Source: Hyphomicrobiales bacterium (GTDB lineage: Bacteria > Pseudomonadota > Alphaproteobacteria > Rhizobiales > Rhizobiaceae). From it: a DNA stretch of 5,226 nucleotides. How positions within the stretch are numbered: position 1 is the first letter of the stretch; every line of letters starts with the position of its first letter. Below the pieces are notes generated by a model. That model was not told where the DNA came from and searched no databases. It saw nothing but the letters and a program-made list of their open reading frames with translations. The stretch spans positions 1 to 5,226 of the forward strand of contig JAALLB010000141.1 of the NCBI GenBank assembly GCA_011087745.1, read 5' to 3'. Shown in pieces: positions 1 to 5,226 of this stretch. A program made the position numbers and the translations under genes.

Positions 1-216
1 TTCGTATCATATCACACCAAAACATTCGGGTTTTGGAGTAGGATGGGTATAGTAGGAAAAGAACCTGTAAGTTCAGATCAACCAGATGGTGACTTGCTTA
101 CAACAACCTGGGCTGGTGGAAATGAAGATTTCAAGGTTTTTGTGTTTTTCAAATCCGATAAAGCCAACCGCGCTAACCTATTAAACGTAACCATTCTTTC
201 AAAAGAACGAATTTAA
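1..216 (+). CDS. C-terminal fragment of an unrecognised protein (5' end outside the window)
   Basis: One + strand frame is open from the first base to a TAA at 214-216 and gives 71 residues; the other two + frames hit stops within about 50 bases. The fragment is soluble-looking, with no membrane segment. It has an aromatic and glycine-rich stretch (TFGFWSRMG), an acidic patch (SSDQPDGD), then an alternating hydrophobic segment (DFKVFVFFKSDK), and it ends in ILSKERI. That pattern resembles the closing beta strands of a small domain, but I do not recognise the family. It lies 34 bases upstream of sucD in the same direction with no terminator between them, so co-transcription with sucD is likely. 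It does not look like the C terminus of SucC, the usual upstream neighbour. Its reality as a gene rests on the open frame and plausible composition only; function is unknown. Confidence 0.6.
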   Translation, partial: FVSYHTKTFGFWSRMGIVGKEPVSSDQPDGDLLTTTWAGGNEDFKVFVFFKSDKANRANLLNVTILSKERI

Positions 217-237
217 CAAACCCAAAACATTCCACTT

Positions 238-242
238 AGGGA
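238..242 (+). promoter_or_regulatory. Ribosome binding site of sucD
   Basis: AGGGA lies 8 bases before the ATG at 251. It supports that ATG as the sucD start, which also gives the standard family N terminus MSILIDRDTK. Efficient initiation here would not need coupling to the upstream gene. Confidence 0.6.
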
Positions 243-250
243 AAACATAA

Positions 251-1153
251 ATGTCTATTCTAATTGATCGTGATACCAAAATTCTTGTACAAGGCCTTAC
301 TGGTAAAACTGGCTCGTTTCATACAGAGCAAGCTTTGGCCTATTTCGGAACGCAAATGGTTGGCGGTACCCATCCGAAAAAGGGTGGAGAAAACTGGACC
401 GGTTCCAGCGGTGAGACACTTCCAATTTTTGCAACAGTTGCAGAAGGCAAAGAGCAAACGGGTGCTGATGCTTCCGTAGTCTATGTGCCACCTGCAGGAG
501 CTGCCGGTGCAATTTTGGAAGCGATAGAAGCAGAAATTCCGTTGATCATTTGTATCACCGAAGGTGTGCCAGTAATGGACATGGTGAAAGTAAAAGCCAA
601 ACTGGATAAATCAAAATCTCGTCTTGTCGGTCCAAACTGTCCAGGTATTTTGACGCCAGAGCAATGTAAGATCGGTATCATGCCAGGATCCATTTTCAAG
701 AAGGGCTCTGTGGGTGTTGTTTCTCGTTCAGGTACGTTGACCTACGAAGCTGTGTACCAAACAACAATTGCTGGCCTTGGTCAGACGACTGCTGTTGGCA
801 TCGGTGGTGATCCTGTCAAAGGCACCGAGTTTATTGATGCGCTGGAAATGTTCCTTGCCGACGATGAAACCGAAAGCATCATCATGATTGGTGAAATTGG
901 CGGTTCAGCAGAAGAAGACGCAGCGCAATTCCTTGCTGATGAAGCAAAAAAAGGTCGCTCAAAACCGGTTGCCGGATTCATCGCAGGTCGCACAGCGCCT
1001 CCAGGACGTACAATGGGCCACGCGGGTGCAGTAATTTCTGGAGGTAAAGGTGGGGCAGATGATAAAATCGCTGCCATGGAAGCTGCTGGAATCAAAGTTT
1101 CTCCATCACCAGCAAAGCTCGGAGAAACACTTTTGGCTGCACTGGGTAAGTAG
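251..1153 (+). CDS. sucD: Succinyl-CoA synthetase (ADP/GDP-forming), alpha subunit
   Basis: This is the alpha subunit of succinyl-CoA ligase, a cytoplasmic TCA-cycle enzyme that interconverts succinyl-CoA and succinate with substrate-level formation of ATP or GTP; it works with the beta subunit SucC. The 300 residues cover the whole family length. The N-terminal CoA-binding Rossmann domain starts with GLTGKTG at residues 15-21. GPNCPG is at 127-132, SRSGTLTYE at 158-166, GIGGDP at 183-188 and GEIGGSAEE at 214-222. The catalytic phosphohistidine is His257 in GRTMGHAG, matching the active-site histidine of E. coli SucD. Relative to E. coli there is a longer loop at about residues 41-58 (HPKKGGENW...), typical of alphaproteobacterial SucD. 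No frameshift or missing key residue is seen. SucC is not in the window: an unknown gene precedes sucD and ppdK follows. Malate-CoA ligase (MtkB) is a relative, but overall similarity favours SucD; substrate choice cannot be proven without the beta subunit. Confidence 0.97.
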   Translation: MSILIDRDTKILVQGLTGKTGSFHTEQALAYFGTQMVGGTHPKKGGENWTGSSGETLPIFATVAEGKEQTGADASVVYVPPAGAAGAILEAIEAEIPLIICITEGVPVMDMVKVKAKLDKSKSRLVGPNCPGILTPEQCKIGIMPGSIFKKGSVGVVSRSGTLTYEAVYQTTIAGLGQTTAVGIGGDPVKGTEFIDALEMFLADDETESIIMIGEIGGSAEEDAAQFLADEAKKGRSKPVAGFIAGRTAPPGRTMGHAGAVISGGKGGADDKIAAMEAAGIKVSPSPAKLGETLLAALGK

Positions 1154-1292
1154 AAATACCCAAAAACACCTACTGAGTTTTAAATAAATTGGCGCCACCT
1201 GTTGAACGGATGGTTTAACGGGTTGCGCTTAGCCATGGCGTCTACTATGACACGGCTAATACTTGCCTTGAATTTAGCGGAGATACTCAATC
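1154..1292 (+). other. sucD-ppdK intergenic region with a possible 5' UTR stem-loop
   Basis: These 139 non-coding bases hold no convincing terminator after sucD and no promoter with well-spaced -35 and -10 boxes. The clearest structure is an inverted repeat, TTAGCC at 1229-1234 with GGCTAA at 1254-1259. Inside it GTC (1240-1242) can pair with GAC (1249-1251) around a TACTAT loop. No T run follows, so it is not a classical terminator. It sits 33 bases before the ppdK start and could lie in that gene's leader. The gap is long enough for ppdK to have its own promoter, but readthrough from sucD is equally possible. Confidence 0.3.
1279..1282 (+). promoter_or_regulatory. Ribosome binding site of ppdK
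   Basis: GGAG (within GCGGAGA) is 10 bases upstream of the ATG at 1293. It supports this start, which yields the usual PPDK N terminus MDKWIYTFGNG. Confidence 0.55.
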
Positions 1293-3962
1293 ATGGATAA
1301 GTGGATTTACACCTTCGGCAATGGAAGTGCTGAAGGCGAGTCTAGTATGAAAGAACTCTTGGGCGGTAAAGGTGCCAACCTTGCCGAAATGAGCTCACTT
1401 GGACTACCTGTTCCACCAGGTTTTACGATTACCACGGAAGCATGCAATTGGTATTATGCTAACGGCGAAGAGTATCCAAAAGAACTGGCCGAACAAATGG
1501 TTGATGGCCTAGGCAAAATTGAACAGGCAACCGGTCGAAAATTCGGTGACGCAACTAAACCATTGTTGGTTTCTGTGCGCTCTGGTGCCCGAGCATCCAT
1601 GCCAGGCATGATGGACACGGTTTTAAATCTTGGGCTGAACGATCAAACAGTTGAAGCAATGGCTGTTGAAGCCAACGATGCCCGATTTGCCTATGATAGT
1701 TATCGGCGATTCATCCAGATGTATTCAGACGTTGTCCTTGGTGTAGATCACGGTATTTTTGAAGACATTCTGGAAGATGCAAAAGATGCCAACGGTTATA
1801 GCCAAGATACTGATTTAACGTCTGATGACTGGAAAGAAGTTGTCAAAGGCTTTTTGAAGAGTGTCGAGCAAGAACTGGATCGTCCATTCCCGCAAGACCC
1901 GCAACAACAACTCTGGGGTGCAGTAGGCGCAGTATTCTCTTCTTGGATGAACGCTCGTGCGATTACGTATCGCAAATTGCACAATATCCCGGTTGAATGG
2001 GGTACAGCTGTAAACGTTCAAGCCATGGTATTCGGCAATATGGGCGACAGCTCTGCAACAGGAGTTGCCTTTACCCGCAACCCCTCAACTGGCGAGAACA
2101 AGTTGTACGGTGAATTCCTCGTGAATGCACAAGGTGAAGATGTTGTTGCTGGTATTCGTACACCACAAGATCTGACTGAAGAATCCAGAATTGCAGCTGG
2201 ATCAGAAATGCCTTCACTCGAAGCTTTGATGCCTGAAGCATTTGCAGAATTTGTAGCTACCGCTGATAAACTTGAGCAGCATTACCGTGATATGCAGGAC
2301 CTTGAGTTCACTATTGAAAACGGCAAGCTTTGGATGTTGCAAACCCGTGCAGGTAAACGCACGGCAAAAGCTGCACTTCGGACAGCCGTTGAAATGGCCA
2401 ATGAAGGATTGATTACCAAAGAAGAAGCCGTACTTCGTGTAGAGCCATCTTCATTGGATCAACTACTTCACCCAACAATTGATCCAAATGCAGAAAAGAC
2501 AATTATTGGTAAGGGACTTCCAGCTTCTCCTGGTGCTGCGACCGGGCAAGTTGTTTTCAATTCTGAAGATGCTGAAAAGCTAAAGGGCGAAGGCACCCCT
2601 ACTATCCTTGTTCGTGTTGAGACAAGTCCAGAAGATATCCACGGCATGCATGCAGCAGAAGGAATTTTGACTGCGCGAGGCGGAATGACGTCCCATGCGG
2701 CGGTTGTTGCAAGGGGCATGGGTAAGCCTTGTGTTTCTGGAGCAGGTGGCATCCGCATCGATTATACTGCTGGCGAATTACGTGTGCCCGGGCATACCTT
2801 TAACAAGGGTGACATTATTACAATTGACGGTTCAACTGGCCAAGTATTGTTAGGTGCGGTTGCCATGCAGCGACCAGAACTATCTGGCTCTTTTGGTCAC
2901 TTAATGGAATGGGCAGATGAGCTTCGCCGCATGGATGTGCGTACAAACGCTGAAACTCCAGCAGATTCAAAATCAGCACGCTCGTTTGGTGCAGAAGGCA
3001 TTGGTCTTTGCCGCACAGAGCATATGTTCTTTGATGGAGAACGCATTATTGCTGCCCGTGAAATGATTTTGTCTGAGACAGAAGAAGATCGCCGCAAAGC
3101 CCTTGCAAAATTGCTTCCTATGCAACGTTCAGATTTCACTGAATTGTTTGAAATTATGGCGGGTCTTCCTGTCACTATTCGTTTGCTTGATCCACCACTT
3201 CATGAGTTCTTGCCGCACACCGACAAGGACATTGAAGAAGTGGCACAGGCCATGGGTGTTGACGCAGAAATTCTTCGGCGTCGTAATGTAGCACTTCAGG
3301 AATCCAATCCGATGCTTGGACACCGCGGTTGTCGCCTTGCTGTTTCGTATCCGGAAATTGCAGAGATGCAAGTTCGCGCAATTATCGAAGCAGCGATCGA
3401 AGCAGGTAAACGCGCTGGCAAGGCAGTGGTTCCTGAAATCATGATCCCATTGGTCAGTATGACAGCAGAACTTGCCTATGTTAAAGCGCGCATTGATGCA
3501 GTTGTTAAAGACATTATGGATGAAACTGGCGAAACAGTTGAATACATGGTTGGCACAATGATCGAATTGCCACGAGCAGCTCTTAGAGCTCAGGAAATAG
3601 CAAAAGCAGCTGAGTTTTTCTCATTCGGCACCAATGATCTTACGCAAACTGCTTTTGGCATCTCGCGAGATGATGCATCTATGTTCCTGACAACCTATGA
3701 AGCTAAAGGTATCATCAAGCGTGATCCATTCGTTTCACTTGATGTTGAAGGTGTAGGTGAGTTGGTGAAAATTGCTGCAAAAAAAGGACGTTCAACCCGC
3801 GGTAATATCAAGCTTGGTATTTGTGGCGAACACGGCGGTGATCCGGACTCAATTGAGTTCTGTGAATCCATCAATCTTGATTATGTATCTTGCTCGCCTT
3901 TCCGGGTTCCTATTGCGCGTTTGGCGGCAGCACAATCTGCGATCAGAAACAGATCCCGCTAA
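1293..3962 (+). CDS. ppdK: Pyruvate, phosphate dikinase
   Basis: The enzyme reversibly converts pyruvate, ATP and phosphate to phosphoenolpyruvate, AMP and pyrophosphate in the cytoplasm, linking pyruvate to gluconeogenesis or, in reverse, glycolysis. At 889 residues it is full length and has all three family modules. The N-terminal ATP-grasp domain (about 1-355) has GGKGANL with Lys26, VRSG with Arg96, and Glu338, Gln350 and Arg352 near its end. The swivelling phosphohistidine domain (about 405-515) carries GGMTSHAAV with catalytic His468. The C-terminal PEP/pyruvate TIM barrel (about 530-880) has Arg574 (GLCRTEH), Arg630 (TIRLLDPP), Glu758 (GTMIELPRA), Asn781-Asp782 (GTNDLTQ) and acid/base Cys844 (GICGEHGGD). 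From His468 on, these match the Clostridium symbiosum catalytic residues at a constant offset of 13. Thr466, two residues before the histidine, is at the position phosphorylated by PPDK regulatory proteins in other organisms; no such regulator gene is in the window. Cys844 and GGMTSH rule out PEP synthase and PTS enzyme I. The gene is intact and converges on a response regulator 12 bases away. Confidence 0.98.
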   Translation: MDKWIYTFGNGSAEGESSMKELLGGKGANLAEMSSLGLPVPPGFTITTEACNWYYANGEEYPKELAEQMVDGLGKIEQATGRKFGDATKPLLVSVRSGARASMPGMMDTVLNLGLNDQTVEAMAVEANDARFAYDSYRRFIQMYSDVVLGVDHGIFEDILEDAKDANGYSQDTDLTSDDWKEVVKGFLKSVEQELDRPFPQDPQQQLWGAVGAVFSSWMNARAITYRKLHNIPVEWGTAVNVQAMVFGNMGDSSATGVAFTRNPSTGENKLYGEFLVNAQGEDVVAGIRTPQDLTEESRIAAGSEMPSLEALMPEAFAEFVATADKLEQHYRDMQDLEFTIENGKLWMLQTRAGKRTAKAALRTAVEMANEGLITKEEAVLRVEPSSLDQLLHPTIDPNAEKTIIGKGLPASPGAATGQVVFNSEDAEKLKGEGTPTILVRVETSPEDIHGMHAAEGILTARGGMTSHAAVVARGMGKPCVSGAGGIRIDYTAGELRVPGHTFNKGDIITIDGSTGQVLLGAVAMQRPELSGSFGHLMEWADELRRMDVRTNAETPADSKSARSFGAEGIGLCRTEHMFFDGERIIAAREMILSETEEDRRKALAKLLPMQRSDFTELFEIMAGLPVTIRLLDPPLHEFLPHTDKDIEEVAQAMGVDAEILRRRNVALQESNPMLGHRGCRLAVSYPEIAEMQVRAIIEAAIEAGKRAGKAVVPEIMIPLVSMTAELAYVKARIDAVVKDIMDETGETVEYMVGTMIELPRAALRAQEIAKAAEFFSFGTNDLTQTAFGISRDDASMFLTTYEAKGIIKRDPFVSLDVEGVGELVKIAAKKGRSTRGNIKLGICGEHGGDPDSIEFCESINLDYVSCSPFRVPIARLAAAQSAIRNRSR

Positions 3963-3992
3963 AAGAGCAGGGGGTTAAACCAACCCCAACTC
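3961..3992 (-). terminator. Weak intrinsic terminator candidate at the end of the response regulator
   Basis: Read on the - strand, GGGGTT (3976-3971) and AACCCC (3987-3982 on the opposite arm) form a six-pair stem with a five-base loop. An outer GAG/CTC (3990-3992 with 3965-3967) can extend it across a small internal loop. Four T follow directly (3964-3961). One arm is made from the last codons of the response regulator, and its TAA stop lies in the hairpin. The T run is short, so termination strength is doubtful. On the + strand the same hairpin lacks a good T run. Confidence 0.4.
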
Positions 3993-4607
3993 ATTTGCAA
4001 TTTTAAACAGGGCGGCGGCATTACCTCCGCCCGTTTTTTCCCGGATTGCCAATCGGTGACTTTCCACGGTTCTTACTGATATCTTCAGCTTTTCAGCAAT
4101 CTCCTTGTTTGTAACTCCAAGCGCAATCTCAGCTAAAACTTGTTTTTCTCGCTCAGATAATTTGTACTGGTTTTGCGATTTATCCACGTTGGGTTGTGTG
4201 TCAAACGCCTGTGCAACCTTGGATCCCAAATAAGTTCCGCCATTATAAACAGCTGAAACCGCCAAGGTCATTTCTTCACGTGATATGTCCTTGAGCAAAT
4301 AGCCCTTCGCACCAATTCTAAGTGCCTCATGAATGTATTCCGGATTATCATAAACTGACAGAAAGATAATTTTGTTGTTGGGCGAAACGGCAAGGATCTT
4401 TTCTGCAACCTCTAGTCCAGTCATTCCCGGCATTGAAATATCCAAAAAGATAATGTCAGGTTTCAAAGATTGGGCTTTTTCAAGTGCAGTGATGCCGTTG
4501 TTGGCTTCTCCGCATACCTCCATGTTTTCCGAGATATTTAATCGCGCAACGAGACCCTCACTAACCAGGTCGTGGTCATCCGCAATTAGGATTCTAATCT
4601 TTGACAC
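3975..4607 (-). CDS. NarL/FixJ-type response regulator (REC plus LuxR helix-turn-helix)
   Basis: This is a cytoplasmic DNA-binding response regulator of a two-component system, expected to be phosphorylated by the kinase encoded just upstream. Its 210 residues are the usual length. The receiver domain (about 4-120) has the acidic pair Asp10-Asp11 in IADDHD, phosphoacceptor Asp56 in IIFLDISMPG, Ser84 at the conserved Ser/Thr position and Lys106 in GYLLKD. A linker (about 130-147) leads to a LuxR-type helix-turn-helix (about 149-209) with LSEREKQVL, the NKEIAEKL helix and the recognition helix ISVRTVESH. All phosphorylation residues are present, so it should be active. The start is GTG at 4607-4605, directly after the kinase TAA and preceded by AAGAAGG; it gives the canonical MSKIRILIADDHD N terminus. 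The 3' end faces ppdK, and a + strand terminator-like hairpin lies in its last 22 or so codons. Its signal and target genes cannot be told from the window. Confidence 0.93.
   Translation of the reverse strand: MSKIRILIADDHDLVSEGLVARLNISENMEVCGEANNGITALEKAQSLKPDIIFLDISMPGMTGLEVAEKILAVSPNNKIIFLSVYDNPEYIHEALRIGAKGYLLKDISREEMTLAVSAVYNGGTYLGSKVAQAFDTQPNVDKSQNQYKLSEREKQVLAEIALGVTNKEIAEKLKISVRTVESHRLAIREKTGGGNAAALFKIANELGLV
4010..4039 (+). terminator. Strong intrinsic terminator candidate for ppdK, inside the opposing gene
   Basis: On the + strand GGGCGG (4010-4015) pairs with CCGCCC (4027-4032). After one C/T mismatch, GG (4017-4018) pairs with CC (4024-4025), leaving the loop CATTA. A G and then six T (4034-4039) follow. 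This is a textbook GC stem plus T tract, beginning 48 bases after the ppdK stop. It lies entirely within the coding region of the convergent response regulator, over its KTGGGNAAA segment. The hairpin is seen directly; its use as the ppdK terminator is inferred from position and direction. Confidence 0.6.
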
Positions 4608-5226
4608 TTAATCAGCCTTCTTTTGTCTTTTCTGGCCCTTCAGGAAAACTTCAAGCGTTAAACCGCTTGGTTTGTTCTCTGTTAGCTTAAAAGTTCCATC
4701 ATGACTAGCAATGCGTTCTTCCATATTTCGCAAGCCCATTCCCTTTATTCCCGATGATTGTATTTCATCATTAAAGCCAACTCCGTCATCGACAATTTTC
4801 ATTTTGATACCGCGTGATGACTGTTCAAGCGAGATTTTTACTGATTTGGCCGTGGAGTGTTTTGCGATGTTTGCAAGCGCTTCTTGAGCAACTCTATAAA
4901 GACGGTCTTCTCGCGATCGTCCAATACATTGCCAACATTTTGCGCCAACACACTTGTTTTCATTCCGGTTTGTTGTTCAAAATCCGAGCCCAGACTTTTT
5001 ATGGCTGCTGCCAGTCCAACGTCATCTAATACGGACGGCCTCAGTGCAATTGAAATCCGCCTGATTTCTGAAATGGCAGTGAGTATCGTCTCCATTGATT
5101 TTTCAATGGGCGCTTTAATAGTGGGGTGTTTTGTTGCTTTTGCTGCAGCCACATCAAGACTGTATCGGGCAGATTGAACCGCCGCTTGTTTGTCGGAGGG
5201 TAAAACTCTAGGAGAATTACCCTTAT
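4608..5226 (-). pseudogene. Sensor histidine kinase (HisKA_3/HATPase_c), 3' part, frameshifted, 5' end outside the window
   Basis: This is the C-terminal part of a NarX/DegS-like sensor kinase that would phosphorylate the adjacent response regulator. About 204 residues are visible, in two frames. The upstream frame, open from the window edge, has the second half of a HisKA_3 dimerisation domain, with ISEIRRISIALRPSVLDDVGL, a motif typical of this class. It then runs out of homology and would stop at 4840-4838. The other - frame picks up exactly where needed, with EDRLYRVAQEALANIAKHS (N box), IVDDGVGF (G1 box) and GMGLRNMEERI (G2 box), and ends at TAA 4610-4608. Dropping two bases (GA) near 4911-4912, or restoring one missing base, joins the halves as ...VLDDR-EDRLYR.... 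The phosphoacceptor motif RELHD is not seen: the aligned residues near 5209-5195 read RVLPS. Sensor domains lie outside. It could be a real pseudogene, or an intact gene with an error close to the end of the sequence. Kinase identity is firm; its integrity is not. Confidence 0.8.
4616..4622 (-). promoter_or_regulatory. Ribosome binding site fixing the response regulator GTG start
   Basis: On the - strand AAGAAGG lies inside the last codons of the kinase, 8 bases before the GTG at 4607. With the kinase stop codon directly before that GTG, this decides the non-ATG start and suggests that translation of the regulator is coupled to termination of the kinase. Confidence 0.55.

Noticed and set aside
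781..1095. Open frame of 104 codons on the - strand opposite sucD.
   Set aside because: It is antisense to a strongly conserved gene, has low-complexity Ser/Pro/Ala-rich content and no ribosome site or family likeness; a shadow frame.
251..1153. Malate-CoA ligase alpha subunit (mtkB) instead of sucD.
   Set aside because: The sequence is very close to alphaproteobacterial SucD, and no serine-cycle neighbours (mtkA, ppc, mcl) are present.
1163..1182. AAAAC/GTTTT inverted repeat just after the sucD stop, considered as a terminator.
   Set aside because: The stem is five mostly A-T pairs with no GC clamp and no proper T run after it.
1223..1248. Possible ppdK promoter, TTGCGC (1223-1228) and TACTAT (1243-1248).
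   Set aside because: The spacer is only 14 bases and both boxes are poor matches, so it is not supportable as a sigma-70-type promoter.
4908..4921. Programmed ribosomal frameshift as the explanation of the kinase break.
   Set aside because: No slippery heptamer of the A-AAA-AAG type and no obvious downstream stimulator are seen; mutation or sequencing error is simpler.
4838..5152. Considered as a complete stand-alone 104-residue gene on the - strand.
   Set aside because: The frame is open upstream to the window edge, and its last 20 or so residues lose kinase homology while the neighbouring frame regains it; it is part of one broken kinase gene.

Overview
The window looks like ordinary chromosomal DNA from an alphaproteobacterium with a moderately AT-rich genome. 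The basis is protein sequence: the succinyl-CoA ligase alpha subunit carries the extended loop (HPKKGGENWTGSSGE) and wording I associate with Rhizobiales/Rhodobacterales SucD rather than with E. coli SucD, and the pyruvate phosphate dikinase has the N-terminal form (KWIYTFGNG...LLGGKGANLAEM) common in alphaproteobacteria. The genus cannot be fixed from the sequence alone.

Layout, left to right. Positions 1-216 hold the 3' end of an unrecognised gene on the + strand. After 34 bases comes sucD (251-1153, +), which is complete and intact. A 139-base gap with no clear promoter or terminator leads to ppdK (1293-3962, +), a complete, full-length pyruvate phosphate dikinase. Two genes on the - strand converge on ppdK. 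They are a NarL/LuxR-type response regulator (3975-4607) and, directly upstream of it, the C-terminal part of its probable partner, a HisKA_3/HATPase_c sensor kinase (4608-5226), which runs off the right edge. The kinase and regulator form a two-gene operon with TAA and GTG directly abutting. The kinase reading frame is broken near 4908-4921, so it is either a pseudogene or carries a sequencing or assembly error.

The + strand genes belong to central carbon metabolism. SucD is the CoA-binding, phosphohistidine-bearing half of succinyl-CoA synthetase in the TCA cycle, and PPDK interconverts pyruvate and phosphoenolpyruvate. Two features depart from the layout I expect in many alphaproteobacteria: sucC is not immediately upstream of sucD, and sucA is not immediately downstream. 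The two-component pair has no visible functional link to them; its signal and targets cannot be read from this window.

The space between the convergent stop codons is only 12 bases. A strong intrinsic-terminator-like hairpin for the + strand (4010-4039) lies inside the 3' coding end of the response regulator, and a weaker hairpin (3961-3992) uses the regulator's last codons, so the two transcription units probably overlap at their 3' ends. I found no RNA genes, mobile elements, CRISPR arrays or attachment sites, and I do not see a new biological system here. The most useful leads are the broken kinase, the terminator embedded in the opposing gene and the rearranged suc neighbourhood.
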